Positions 22,811 to 35,104 of a stretch of DNA of 64,000 nucleotides are shown here, one piece after another. The stretch covers positions 66,514,159-66,578,158 of the forward strand of contig CM049313.1 in NCBI GenBank assembly GCA_026874595.1. The letters are read 5' to 3'. The first letter of the stretch is position 1; each line of letters begins with the position of its first letter. This DNA is from Sipunculus nudus (Eukaryota; Annelida; Sipuncula; Golfingiida; Sipunculidae). The notes below the pieces were generated by a model that was not told the origin of the DNA, made no database searches, and saw only the letters and a program-made list of their open reading frames with translations. The position numbers were made by a program, and so were the translations under genes.

Positions 22811-24213
22811 TTATTTATTAATAAACCATTTTTTCAGATCATATAGATGTGCCGAAAAGCCCTATTAGAAGGAGGCAAGCATATTAAAACTTGTTTGAAC
22901 ACTGTGTGGCTGTAAAATTGTCTTTTACTAAACATATAAAATATTGTTATTTCGTGCATTAATATAATGATTATAATTAGTAATTTTGTAAGGTATCTAA
23001 TTCAAAATGTTAATGAAGTTCACCGTGGGGCCCTCATATATATAATGCATTATTTGAACAGCAAAAAACTCATGCATCGATAAGTGTAGTGTAGTTATGT
23101 AATTGTTATTTGTAGGTAGAAGATGATCAGCACACAGGTAAAAGAACTGAAATGGATTAACTATTATATGTCACTGAATCTTTCAAAGATGCCCGCATCT
23201 ATTTTTCATGTGAAGTTTCTGATAATGAATTCCATTATAGAGGTCTTTCTTGGGTAAATTATTTTTGCAGCAATTCAGTTTGAACTGGAGCAAGTTAGAG
23301 GTAACTGAGCTAATAAAAGTACATTGTCTGACCTGAGATAATTATAGTACATAAAAACAAAAAAAAAGTAAAAAATATTCATTGACTGTTATTTGCATGC
23401 GTCTTTCAGGTTGATATTATTATTGAAAATGTAGCTTTCAAACATCAAGCATGGCCATCCAGCTCCAGTGACAGTAGCTGGGTATTTAGAGGTGATTTAA
23501 ATTACCCTAAAATCAAGAAACCGGAAGCTTTTTAATAGTCTCTCGGTCTATCCCAGGATAAATAAAAAATGAGGCATAGCAAGCATCTAGTGAAAGTACA
23601 AACAGCTTGCATGGATTTTTTAACATTTTTCTTTTTTTTTTTTGCCATCCTCCATGATGTTACAGAACAATCATAGGGTTTTTAGACTTCACTTCTCCAC
23701 ACAAACATATGTAGAAAAGAGACATAGTAAAACCATGAGAGAAATGTGTAAGTATATATATAATCCCTTCACTGTTAGAAATTTTCAATGTCTGACGCTC
23801 TTTAAATTTATATTACAGACAATATCTTGCTAAGCTTTTGTTTTTTCTTCACTAAATTTCAACAAATACAACAAAAATGGTTTTTCTTAAGGTCCATAGG
23901 AACCTATAGAACTGATAATAAATATCCTGATTATGTCAGACATTATATCCCTATTTACATTACAGATAATTTCTTGAAAACCTTTTGTTATTTCTTTTCC
24001 ATATGGGACTAACATTACCACACTTGTCCATAGAGAAAAATGAAATATTTATCTACTAACGCGCCATATTTTATATAAGTGTGTATATTCTTAAATCGAA
24101 TATAAAATAAATGTGGGTAAAAAAAATAACACTTGTCGGTAGTTGACTGGCATAAGTGTTAGCAGAATTAAAGGGGGCGCGCCCCTTTGCGTCCCGCTAT
24201 GAAAACGCCCCTG
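22661..24213. mobile_element. Candidate non-autonomous DNA element with CAGnGGCGT ends
   Basis: The left end CAGTGGCGTATCCAGGAC at 22661 and the right end, inward CAGGGGCGTTTTCATAGCGG from 24213, share CAGnGGCGT, and both run into a G/C-rich tract followed by AT-rich DNA. GGAGC occurs directly outside both ends (22656-22660 and 24214-24218). The termini resemble hAT-type ends, but a hAT target site would be 8 bp. The interior shows no transposase. The two ends may belong to separate truncated copies. Confidence 0.35.
22747..22806. repeat. (TA)n microsatellite
   Basis: TA run of about 60 bp followed by TTTA repeats, inside the candidate element. Confidence 0.95.
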
Positions 24214-24219
24214 GGAGCT

Positions 24220-26125
24220 GGTTCGAATTTGACAACAATGGGTATCGGCTCCTACTGACAATTGCCTATAATGGTCCAACCTGACAGTCTCGGATATTGG
24301 CCCATGCTGTGCTCTCAATGATGTTTCAGACTAAATAAATGAAACGGAAATGAGGTCACCTTTGAGGCTCAAAAAGGAAGAATTTAATTTGCATCTTTCC
24401 AGCATGGTTCTGTCTACAATGTCCAAGTATGTATACCAGCTGGCAAAGGTAACAGCTTATAGATATGATGACTTTTGGCTCATTTGAATACTGCTGCCGG
24501 TCTACCCGAAATATGTTCTCTGCAAACGGGTAATTTGGTGAAATATATGCATTGAAATTTTAATCGTCCGCATATGGACATCAGCATTTTATCCAGATAA
24601 ACCTCAAACGTTTAGTTTTCCTTTCATTATATCAATCATCTCTCCAATTAATAAGGAAATCAATCAACAAAACAGAAAAAAACAGACATAAGAACAGACG
24701 ACGCAGATAAAAATACAACCTGTGCCGAGCCTGATCATAGTCTTATAGTTAACGTTGCTGTAACTCTATAGATCGCCGAGAGGCCAATTATATATAAAGA
24801 ACGGAATTATGCATCGTCAGTCTATCCTACGCTAAGCCATGCCAAAAGTTGCTGGTTATGGTGTGGATAACATAAGCAGAGTATACGAATTCTCAGTCGG
24901 CAATTAATATAAAGACGCTCGAATCTCCAGTCTGTCATTATCAGCCGTTGATTTTAGAGAAAAAAATATTCTTAAATGCTCGCCTGTGTGGGTGTATTAA
25001 AATGGCTGCCTTATTTAACTAAAAGGGTGCCGTTCAATCCTGGTCACATCGAAATTCTCTTCTGAAGATAGAGCGTGAAATGTTATCAAACTGTTCGACT
25101 AGAGATGATTCTGTTGGAATTGTAACCTTATATCAGACAGAGCAACGCATGTGGTGAAGAATATAGATGGACTAAGAATATTTAGAAGGGATAATAGAGA
25201 ATAAGACGTTAAAAAAATTTAAAGGAAACACTTTTTTGAGAATTTTAAAAAGACGCGATATCATTACTCGTAGCAGCCGAGAATTTGCAACTTACAAACA
25301 CTTATTCATCTAAAACCTCAAACAGGCAAATATTGGTTGGATCAAAAAATTAATTTTTCAGCTGGTATTTTTGGAACATTAGCCTAAAAATACACACTCA
25401 GCTAATTAACATAACACTTAATGGATATATATTTTTCCAGTAGCAATTTAGAACTTGTAAATGCTTGTAACGTCATAGCTTTTACGTTGAAACTGACAAA
25501 TTATTCCATATTTGCATTAATTTCTTAATCGTTCATTCCATCATTTAGCAATAAATACGGCTAAAACGTTTCCGATTTTAATTACTCTGAGTGAGACATC
25601 CATGCAAATGTGGTGATATTCGTTCGGGATGATTTAAATATCGCATTTAGAGATGTCATAAAAATATCAGGATACTTCAGTATCTGACAGAAAAAGACAC
25701 TTTTGTAATTACCACATTTTAAAAATTTTTTCCTGAAAGTGACTACGCTTTTGCTTTTATGGCTTTTATCCTAGGCGAAATTTGCCGTCAAACAGGCCTG
25801 GATGAGATGAAAACCGGAATTTATAGGTTTCTGTGACCTAATGGTTGTGGCAATTACCCCAAAGGCGATAATCGTCAAAATAATTGCTATGATGACCATA
25901 GCAACATTACCCACGCCGTAACCATTTTCCAGATTGGTGTGTAGGTACCTCAGTCCAAGCTCTGTATCAACATATATAACTACAATTCATCTTCACTTCA
26001 TTAACTTAAAGTAAAGCTTCGCTTTAATAAACTTTTATCGAGTCTTGTGCAACTGATGTCATTTAAACTTGTGGAAACTAATTCAAGGTGTATTCGATTA
26101 AATATGGCTAACACTTATCCTCGTG
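24220..26125. other. Intergenic, no gene recognised
   Basis: Moderately AT-rich. No exon, element or RNA gene recognised. Confidence 0.4.
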
Positions 26126-26139
26126 CATCAATTAATCTT

Positions 26140-26501
26140 CAGTAGGGGGGAGGGACTCGGACTAGGAGGTCAAACAAAGTTGGGACATCTTGTTTATAAA
26201 CATATATATATTACACCTTTTATTTTCTATGTAATAAATATAAAGTATATTACAATTAAGTATAAGTATTTAAAAAATAAGGAATTATGTTTAACATGTA
26301 GGTTACTTCTAAACCAGGTTTAGGTATGTGGTATTTCATAATAAACTCAGAAATGGAATTAAAGTATGTTATGCTAATTATTTATATATTTCATTTCCAT
26401 TTTTTAATAGCTGGGGATAATTACATTGATACCTCCTCCCCCTCCCCCACTTGCTAAAAGGTGGGGGATGTATACCCCATCCCCCTGCAATGACGCCCCT
26501 G
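26140..26501 (+). mobile_element. hAT-like MITE family, copy 1 (eroded left end)
   Basis: Shares with the copies at 38419-38753 and 53518-53963 the order: terminus with a G-run, AT-rich middle with AAACCAG..TTTCAT, then ATTACATTGAT, a C-run, CTTGC(C)AAAA(A)GTGGGGG, TATACCCC, and the terminal inverse of CAGGGGCGTCATT. The left end keeps only CAGTAGGGGGG, and no target duplication is visible. Confidence 0.55.
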
Positions 26502-26509
26502 CTATATCA

Positions 26510-27290
26510 TGAATGTTGTTAAAGTTACTAATAGAAATACTCCCCTCCCCCCCCCCCTTGTGATGACATCTTTTAAAAGTTTTTAACTAAATTTTGACAA
26601 ATCATATTAATTGACTAAGACTGTAATGGTTTGATGTTGTTTCAGGTAAATGTTCGAACTGTTGTTTTGCTACAACTTCACAAAAGTAATTATTCCTTTA
26701 AGAAAAAATAGTATAGGAATATAAATATTCTATGCACATTTTGATCACGTATATAAAGTAAAAACGGCACGCATTTAGGGATTAGAAATAAGGAACACCA
26801 TGCAGTATACCAGAACACCAGCTTTGCCATACATACACGGTTAAACGCTAGTATACTGACACGTCTCAGTGAAAGACGATGGGGATTAAGTAAAAAGAAA
26901 TCAATAGAGGGCCAATGTCTTTCTTTAAAATTGCTGTTTATAAACTTTGTTATTTAAATCCTTGGTGACTTCTTCAATATACAAATGGCAGAGGAAAGGC
27001 CTTGTAGACAAGGAAGCGTGCGTGACAGGGCCATAATATCATTTCGGGGGGATATAGACCGTCTCGTCTCACAACGTTCTTTGCCAGGTCATTTAATGTC
27101 ATACGTTGTCATACAAATTATTTACAGTCATGTGGACATGTACAACAAGTCTTATGATTTATTTCAGCTTACCATGACAAACATGTCATCTAACTGTAAA
27201 TACGTTAAACATTCAAATCATATACTTTAGATGGTCGTTGATTTTGTCATTTTTTTCCCAAGAGTACATTGAAAATGTCAATGGTATTTT
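26510..27290. other. Intergenic, no gene recognised
   Basis: No feature recognised apart from a C-run near 26540. Confidence 0.35.
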
Positions 27291-27293
27291 TAC

Positions 27294-27366
<73 letters not shown>
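27294..27366. repeat. (TTA)n-(TA)n compound microsatellite
   Basis: About 13 TTA units passing directly into a TA run of about 33 bp. Confidence 0.95.
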
Positions 27367-27368
<2 letters not shown>

Positions 27369-27369
27369 C

Positions 27370-28785
27370 AAGTAGCATGACAACCCAAATTAATGAAATA
27401 CCAAGAGTATATTGTAAATGTAAAAAAATGGTCCTTTTAATAATTTATATAAACTTCTGCAGGGTATCCCTCCCCGTAGGACTAGTAAATTATAAATATG
27501 ACCAATTATGTTTTATCTTCTTTATGTCAGACCACAATAATAATGCCTGATTATGATAGGCCACGGGGAGTTTTCGAGGCTAAGTGTTTCTTCTTCCGAC
27601 TGCAAGGCCAGAACTATAACATATCGGATGAAAATTTAAAAAATTAAAGGGACAACGTGACTTTGACATTGATCGCTTAAATGCACGCCGAAATAACAGT
27701 AACATAAGGATGTTGACAGAGACATTGTTGCTTTCATCTAGAGCCAGTATAATAATACAAGAAACCATTATTTAAGCGGAGGACAAACATCGTGATTGAA
27801 TTGAAATTTAAACTCTAGATGTATCCTTTTGAAACTCTACACCTCTATATAGGTTTTCACTTCTAACTGGTAAATGAAGAAATGTATTTGAGATAACAAA
27901 CAGATTATGGAAGCTTCTATATTCTGTTAAGGGCATTGAGCCACTTTTTATATATGTTTGTTTTATTGGCCATTTGGCAACAGGATAAACAATTTCATAT
28001 ATAAAACCTGTTGTATTAAGATGAAGTGCTTTAATGAAAGATACACAATTGTTTGCAAAATTTTATTTATTATCAGGAAAATGTGCATTTAGATACAAAG
28101 AGGCAAGTATTATTAAAGATCGTTACATTCCTGTCAAAACTAATATTATTTCCCCGAGATTTGATCCTCATTTCGTTACATTATAATAAATTGAGAGAGT
28201 GTTACGGAATCTCTGTTTAAATGGTTACCAACCAAGAAAAAAGTAGGGGCTTTGCACAGATAAAAGAATCGAAGGGGTGTATGCTTAGTTGAAATATCTC
28301 GAATAAAGCTTTAAAAAAAGCAAATCAATGATAGATTTGACAAACCTGAAAATTAGCATATATATTTATATGTAATAATTATAAGCATAAACCATGATGA
28401 TATAGCCGGTTTGAAAAGAAAACTGCTGATACGTAAAAAGGCTGCTGATACGTAAGCAGTTCAGCTAAGATTACTTTTTACGAAATGCGGCTTGCGGAAT
28501 GCAGATTTCATACGTATAGTCACAGCAACATGCATATTTTCTCTGTTTTATATGGGTACAACGCTGAACCTGGTGAAATCACTTTATATAGAAATTGTTT
28601 TGCCGGATACGCATTCTATATGCCGGCACCGCGCAAAAGGGACCCCGCCTTATTTATTAAGTCTATACTGATTTTATCCACATGCCGCATCCCGTATTCC
28701 CTTACATAAACATCACTTACATTCTGAGAACTACGGGCTGACAACATGATTGTTAGTAACAAGTGTGTCAGATGGGTATCTTTGA
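27370..28785. other. Intergenic, no gene recognised
   Basis: AT-rich, no exon or repeat recognised. Confidence 0.4.
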
Positions 28786-28789
28786 GGCC

Positions 28790-29610
28790 TAGAATCATCT
28801 AACACAACATTCATGGAGGTTCTGGGCAAATCTCCTTGGAAACCTGAAGCTATTTTCTGCGAGCAACTGGCCAGCAATATGATTATGAGCATCTAGACAG
28901 GGAAGGATCTTGAATCATGAAATTAGGTCTCTTCGACCTATAAACTGTGAGCTATAAAAAAACACGATTTTAGCACTGATAAAGTCAGACGGGCACGAAA
29001 AAAAAAAACGATTGGACCTATAGGCATATTAAACCCAGTACCTGAGATAAGGTCATAATGGCCCATATTCTGTGACCTACGCATGGAAATATTAATTCCG
29101 AGCATCGAGAAAGTCAGGCAGGGCACAGATCTTAACTGTTGAAACTGTAAAATGCCTTTTTTTATGTAAAGAGAGGTCATTGTTAAGTCTGCTAGGATAT
29201 CGGAAATAAGGTCAATTTGACCTGTATTCTGAAAGAATAGTGAAAGAACATGATTTGAGTCCCTTATCAGACAGATTTGCATGATTGGTAACAGTTGGAC
29301 CGAGACACTTCTAATCTGATTAAGATCCAGGGAGTTTCCTGAAAAAAATCTTTATTCTTCGAGCTAAGAGAGAGCATGATTTAAGCACCTTATTAAATAA
29401 TCAGACTGGAACATTTTTTCAGTCGGATGTAGAAACTTTTAACTTAGCATCTAGGCCATCCTTGTAAAATCTTCTTGGAAACCGTAAATAAGGTCACTGT
29501 AACCTATCTTCTAAGGACTATGGGTAAAAAAGCATAATTTTCAGCACTCTGGAAGTTGTTCTACCCATTGTTCAAGGTTCCTTATCAAATATATATCACC
29601 AGATCATAAC
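28790..29610. repeat. Degenerate tandem array, alternating ~124/~160 bp spacing
   Basis: A motif (A)CATGATTTnAGCACCTTAT..CAGAC recurs in diverged form near 28964, 29248, 29373 and 29531, with a weaker copy near 29087. Between them lie repeated AAATAAGGTCA..TGACCTATATTCT and TTCTTGGAAACC blocks. Spacing alternates roughly 124 and 160 bp, suggesting a higher-order unit of about 284 bp. A 114-codon minus-strand ORF inside is a by-product of the repeat. Confidence 0.5.
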
Positions 29611-29619
29611 ATCAGTAAT

Positions 29620-30740
29620 TAATGCATGCGTCACCTGTATGTCAAATTCATGGTTCACTCCTCCATAAAGTTTAACCAAAGTCAAAATATGTTAAAAAAG
29701 CAAGATTTTATTGATGGATAACCTTGTCAATTCGGTAACTGTACGTTCGCTTAGAATCAGTCAACACATACGGATGCTTAAGTTTTCCGCTAATCACTAC
29801 AACAAATATTTACAGATCATCTGTAGGCGTCAATGTATACTGCTGAGCAAAAGCCGCCATAGAGGGTATAAAGAAACGTTAATGCCCAGGGATTATTAAT
29901 GCACCCCCCCCCCCCCAAAAAAAAAACAACAAAAAACACAACTAGTGCCGTGGGGCTTGTTGAAATATAATGTTACTCAAAGAGGAGTTTCACCTTTAAA
30001 TTGGCGAATAATATCTTCTGTTTGTATATATCGGAACATTTAAGTCATTCTGAAGTATATTTTTCATCAACTAGAACCAAATTCAAACCGGTCCAGACCC
30101 GCCTGTCATATTCAATATCTGGTGAATATTCCGAAAGTACATTATATGATTCCAAGAGCCAGACTTTTAGTAAGGAAAAGCATTCCGACAAGACACGTTG
30201 TACACGAAATTAAAAGCATTTTCCCGATATACCCGAGTTCGGACTATATTCGGTACTGAGTTTACATGAATGTATGCGTCAAATCAGAATTAAATCATAC
30301 ACGCCTGCATTTTTCTTTATCTTGCGTCAACACGAGCTCTTTTTAATTCTTAAATTTACATGTACTCAAATATTCCCAATCTAATAAGCAACAATATTTG
30401 ACAAAGTTTTAAATTTTCTAAAGCAAGCACAAATATATGCATCTTTAGCAAGTGAGGTCTGCTTGACGCACGATGCGCATGAAGTTGATATGATATTTCA
30501 ATACAATCTACATTACAAAACACCTAACACAATTTGAGAAGATGCTTTATCATTTTTTGTTCAAATTTTAATATTGTCAAATAAAACTGCTTATGTTGAT
30601 ATTCTCATCCACCGCCAATAGATATTGATAGATATCTCAATGCAGTATTATAATACAAAAACAATATAAAAGAACCAAAATGTACCGTTTCATTTTCAAA
30701 CCTAACATTAAGAAAAAAAGTGATGTTTCAGTTTTACGTA
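29620..30740. other. Intergenic, no gene recognised
   Basis: AT-rich sequence with a C/A homopolymer stretch near 29905-29935. No gene signal seen. Confidence 0.4.
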
Positions 30741-30746
30741 ACAATC

Positions 30747-30938
30747 TCAAACCCCGTATGAAAAAAAGCTCCGAAACCTACCTGGGCAAAAGTCGAATTC
30801 AAAAACCCCGGAAAAGCATTGAAGATTGTCGAATCTCTTCGGAGACTGGTACGCTTTGGTGAATGTTACCCCATCAGAAAAAGCCATGGTGGCCAAGCTG
30901 CAGAGGCACAAGAGTTCACTTAACAAAATCAGCTTCAT
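30747..30938 (-). CDS. Putative secreted peptide precursor or first coding exon
   Basis: The start lies in a good context (GCGCCATGA). Residues 1-19 (MKLILLSELLCLCSLATMA) form a classic signal peptide with a polar start, leucine-rich core and small residues at the likely cleavage site. The mature part begins FSDGVTF. There is a dibasic KR at residues 34-35, then a segment with two cysteines ten residues apart (C41, C51) and PGR at 52-54. Two readings are possible. Either the exon ends at 30782, where GCCCAG is followed by GTAGGT (a strong donor), leaving 52 codons plus one base; or the unspliced 63-codon ORF is a small prepropeptide in which KR and GR would release a Cys-looped, amidated peptide. 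I recognise no known family. No downstream exon was identified. Confidence 0.45.
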   Translation of the reverse strand: MKLILLSELLCLCSLATMAFSDGVTFTKAYQSPKRFDNLQCFSGVFEFDFCPGRFRSFFSYGV

Positions 30939-30939
30939 G

Positions 30940-31350
30940 GCGCAGCAAGTCTTTTTCTAACTTTTCTCTGATGGATTTGGTGTTAACCGCCTGCGGTTGC
31001 TCCTGATGTTGTACCTTGCGTAGCTCCAAGTCTAGAACCCGTTTTCATATAGCATCACGCGGTTTTAAATCTTCAAGAGATGTTTTTAGGATGATGCGAG
31101 CGAACTGTCACTTACAAAGGGAGCGTGTAGACCGGTTGTCGCGACATAAGGAATGACAGGTCTCTCTTATTTAACTGGCGTGGGTGTCACTGCGCGACAC
31201 AATCAATCCGCGGGGGCCGTCTTCTCTTATACAGAAATACAGGGCCGTAATAGTTGCAAGTCAACTCGTGGGCCCACCCTATCAATCATCGTTAAACCCC
31301 GCCCTCCCTGTTCTCAGCTGATCAATACTGCCACGTTGAACGGATGAAAG
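30940..31350 (-). promoter_or_regulatory. Possible promoter region of the signal-peptide ORF
   Basis: The 400 bp upstream of the start codon are less AT-rich than the surroundings and contain CpG-bearing stretches (for example around 31140-31210). An AGTTAAATAAG on the minus strand near 31167-31177 could be a weak TATA-like element. The assignment rests on position and composition only. Confidence 0.2.
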
Positions 31351-31359
31351 TTATCCTTG

Positions 31360-32300
31360 TTATGTTAATAAGAAAGTACGCTTCCGCAACAAGACATCTT
31401 TTTCAATAGTCCCGTGATATGCTACCAAATGATGTGTTTATTAAAAAATGTATATAAAACCAAGGTCACACGACCTTTGATATATCTGATTAAGCGTAAT
31501 ACGAATAATGAAATTAAAGGCCATAACATAGAGTGGATAGAATCCTTAATTAATATCTTCTGTCATGATATTCCATGACTGGTTATTTTATAATGCTGGT
31601 CATTATAGATACATGTACATAGAATGGTTTTCAATGTTGGAGACGTCTCGTTTTTCTCCTACATTCATTGTAATGCTAATTGACTTGTAACTTTCTGAAG
31701 AAATCCCCTTTTTCCAAATAAATAGTTTGAAGACACTTAGGTTTAAAACTTATCTAACTGACATAATGACTACAATTCCGTAACTAATAAAACAGGTTTT
31801 TTTGTAGAAACCCGTTTTGCGATGAAATCACAGACAAGACCGAAGTAATTACGTCAATAAACCACATTATTCGCTTATCAAATACAATGCAATCACAAAT
31901 TGACATGTTTTTGGTCTTTGCGTAGTAGTTTCTGCAGAACATCGTGTGTATTACATTCTTCTTATTGAAACTATAATTAAGTTACCGTTTTTTTTTATTG
32001 TCTCTCCTGCAATCCCCTGAAGACTGCTGTTACTGAAAGATTGTTTTACCTATAAGTGATTATGTGAGTTTATTTCCGTCCATTTTACAGTTTTTATGGA
32101 TGTTCGTAAACTTTGTTAATGTATTCTCATACCCTGTGACTGATCAATAACTGTTTATGTTTGTAATAAAATGACAATGGTATGATGACGATTATGATAA
32201 TGATGATAATGATTATTTTTATTATTCTTTATTATCATTATAATAACTATTATTTTTATTATTATTGTTATTATTTTAGAATTGTTCTCCAGAAAATAAT
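31360..32300. other. Intergenic, AT-rich, ATT-repeat stretch
   Basis: No gene seen. 32190-32280 is an impure ATT/ATA simple-sequence tract. Confidence 0.4.
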
Positions 32301-32312
32301 TTTTTAGTCTGA

Positions 32313-32376
32313 ACTTCGAATCCAATACTCAAAGGTATTAACCACTTCGAATCCAATACTCAAAGGTATTAACCAC
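32313..32376 (+). repeat. Perfect 31-bp tandem duplication
   Basis: TTCGAATCCAATACTCAAAG..TTAACCAC occurs twice in a row (32314 and 32345) without a mismatch, so it is a recent duplication. Confidence 0.9.
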
Positions 32377-32768
32377 AGTTTATTCCTAAATTTGATTAAT
32401 GACACTAGCAATAGGATTAGCAAATTGTTTCCACACAATGTTCACCTGTTTTTTATGATATTCATTTATTTAATATCATCAAAATTCAGAACCATCTACA
32501 CGTGTAGTCAGGGCCTGGACTGTCAGCTTACTCCTAAAATATTGGCTTTTTAATTTGTGATAAGGGCATAAACTTCTTATATACGCTAAAAGTACTAAAT
32601 AACCCTATCATAAGTCGCAACCTGGCGCTGTTTCTTAACATATGGCAGATGCACGGCCAGACAAAGTATTTGCCCTTCGATCTTTCAGTAATCATATGTC
32701 AACAAAAAAAAACTCCACATATGGACATTAAATTTCATTCAAAGCATTTCTTTTAAGAAATACCAATG

Positions 32769-33835
32769 TAGTCCATGGGCCAGAAAGTGACAACCTTCCC
32801 TCCTCTAGGGAATTTTCGCGACCACCCTAGTTTTCTTCCCTTAGGTGTCCTTCACTCATTTCCAGGTGTTTCCAAACATATAAAAACTGCATACACCTGG
32901 AAAATCAACTTTTTTATAAACCGCGTCCTCAATTGAAAACTTTATTCTAGTGCGACTATCCATTGGTCTATGGACAATAACTTTCTTATTGTACATCATA
33001 AGTGCAAAATTCTCGCATCAATGGAATTGGCAGAACATTAGCTTTATAACGATAAATAACTTGGGGCACTTCTGTACTCCTACCCTTTAATTTTTTAAAT
33101 AATGACATATTTTAATATATTATTGGCATATTGTAAGATTTAGGCATATCATTATGTCTTTATATGTTTAAAACATTATCCAGCACAAATGCATATACAT
33201 ATCTAACATTAATTATCCGAATTCAGCAAGATTAGGCACAAAAACAGTCATGGACAAGCAAGTCAAATATTTTCAGAAATATGCTCTTCAAAGTGTCTTT
33301 TGTTTCATAGCAAATCTCAACATATCTGCAAGATCTTGGTATCAATGGATTTTTATGATCATACTAATTACAATGATAATAAATATGATCATGTACACGA
33401 GAACAACAAGATTCTATGTGCATATCTGTTACCCCATATATCCTAAAATATGAGGTAGTTTGAACCATGAACTTGCAAGGCCATGGGCCTAAGAAGCCTT
33501 CAGCGATCAGTAATTTTTCATGATCCCACTAGCTGGCTGTTTAAAGGTGTCCAATGCCTGTTTCAAGGAGTTTCTAAACATATTAATAGCGAAAACACCT
33601 TGAAATCCTATTTTTGCAACCAAATACTCAATTTTAAAAACTTTATCTGAATTGACTGCGCTCCAGTATATGCATCAACATTGCATAATTGACACAAATA
33701 GAATTGGGATTACATTACTATATAATAATTACTGCTCGGAAGAATTAATACCCTAAAATCGTGAATTTATTTCCCTTAAAGTTATTTCCTGCACATGTGC
33801 TCTTAATACCAAAGGAATTTCTACAAAAAAAACAA
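32769..33835 (+). repeat. Left arm of a long inverted repeat
   Basis: Begins TAGTCCATGGGCCAGAAA and matches the reverse complement of 35105-36258 throughout, with about 75-80% identity by eye. Paired blocks include TTCCAGGTGTTTCCAAACAT, CGCGTCCTCAATT, TTCTCGCATCAATG, GCACAAATGCATATACATAT, CAGTCATGGA.AAGCAA, GCAAGATCTTGGTATCA, TGTGCATATCTGTTACCCC and GTTTGAACCATGAACTT. Similarity fades after about 33835. Confidence 0.75.
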
Positions 33836-34228
33836 AAACATTTCGATTAGTATCTCAAAATATGCAAAACACACACACAAAACAAACAAAAAAATTATTT
33901 TCAGCTATATTGTTTTCACTGTGTGACTTGATTCACACTGAAAATCTTGTAATGAGAGCAAGATACTTCTGTGATTAAAGTTGCAGGCTGTTCAGAGGTA
34001 TCTACTGGTATAATTTATTGATAAAATGTATTAAATTCAAAATGCAAGAATATAAAAAAATACTCGGATGGTACTCTCTACCGTTAAGTATAAATTAAGG
34101 GGTCTTAACTCAAACTTCCTTGAACTTTACAATGTTATTGTTTAATGTATGTAGGCAGTATGATTCTATTAACTTTGGGTCTTGGCATATTTAACATTCT
34201 ATAGATATATGGTAAATATGCAAGACTC

Positions 34229-34425
34229 TGTTACGGAACCTAATAACAACAGATCACGTAATCGAGACTAGCACAAATCTTGTTACGGAGATAAAAAAAA
34301 TCAGATTCCGCAACACTAGGCAGCGTAAAATGTCTAGGGGAATAAATAAAGAAGTCATCTGTTTTTTGTTATCATATAATTATAATTTATTCTTAGAACA
34401 ATCCTAACATTACAATACACTAAAT
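34229..34425 (-). mobile_element. LTR fragment, second copy of the 6936 family
   Basis: TGTTACGGAACCTAATAACA starts exactly where the copy at 6936 starts. Similarity continues through AGATCACGTAATCG, GGAGATAAAA, TAGGCAGCGT and AAATGTCTAGGGGAATAAAT to ACAATACACTAAAT, then stops. About 195 of 856 bp are kept. It lies in the loop of the long inverted repeat. Confidence 0.7.
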
Positions 34426-35104
34426 CTATATCCACATAGCCATCAGTGCATTCAAAAGAGTTTTGCCTCGTATTTCTCATTTTTATCAGACGAATGGTAC
34501 CTGGTGATAAGCTTTCACTGTATCAGCTTTCAGAAATCTTTGGGAAATCACCAATTGCTAGCCAGTGGCAACCAACACTTTTAACTCGTGCTGACAAAAG
34601 TCAACATTGGTGAAAGGCTTAACTATTTAGGGGCACATATCAACATCATATCTTTAATCTGTGATGTAAATAAATTGTCTCAAATATGTATATCTCCTGG
34701 TTTCACCAAATCAGATTTCCTTCAGTACTTTGTACAACGGAGTCTATGAATTTATCAGTGGTGGCAGTTGTAGGGCTTATACAGAAACCTGATTCAAGTG
34801 GACAATAGCACAAAAAATGCTAAAAAGTACGGCCCCTGTTTAATGATTACGTAATGTTAATCTAGTATTATTAATCTAGCTCTTAATGAACTAATAAACT
34901 GTAAATAATATATGAACAGTCATTCAATTATTCCATGATATTCCTAATAATATCTTCTACTTTCATTTAATCATGAGTGAACGCCAGGTCTCTTAGGTAG
35001 GTTTCCCAGGAAAACTTTTATTTTTTCATATCGAAAGACCGTATTTTGTGCTATTTGTGCTAAAAGAATGATTGAAATTTAATTATAAGTCTGAATCATA
35101 TAAA

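Noticed and set aside
28938-29282. 114-codon minus-strand ORF
   Set aside because: It spans monomers of a degenerate tandem array, and the frame is not kept in the neighbouring monomers.
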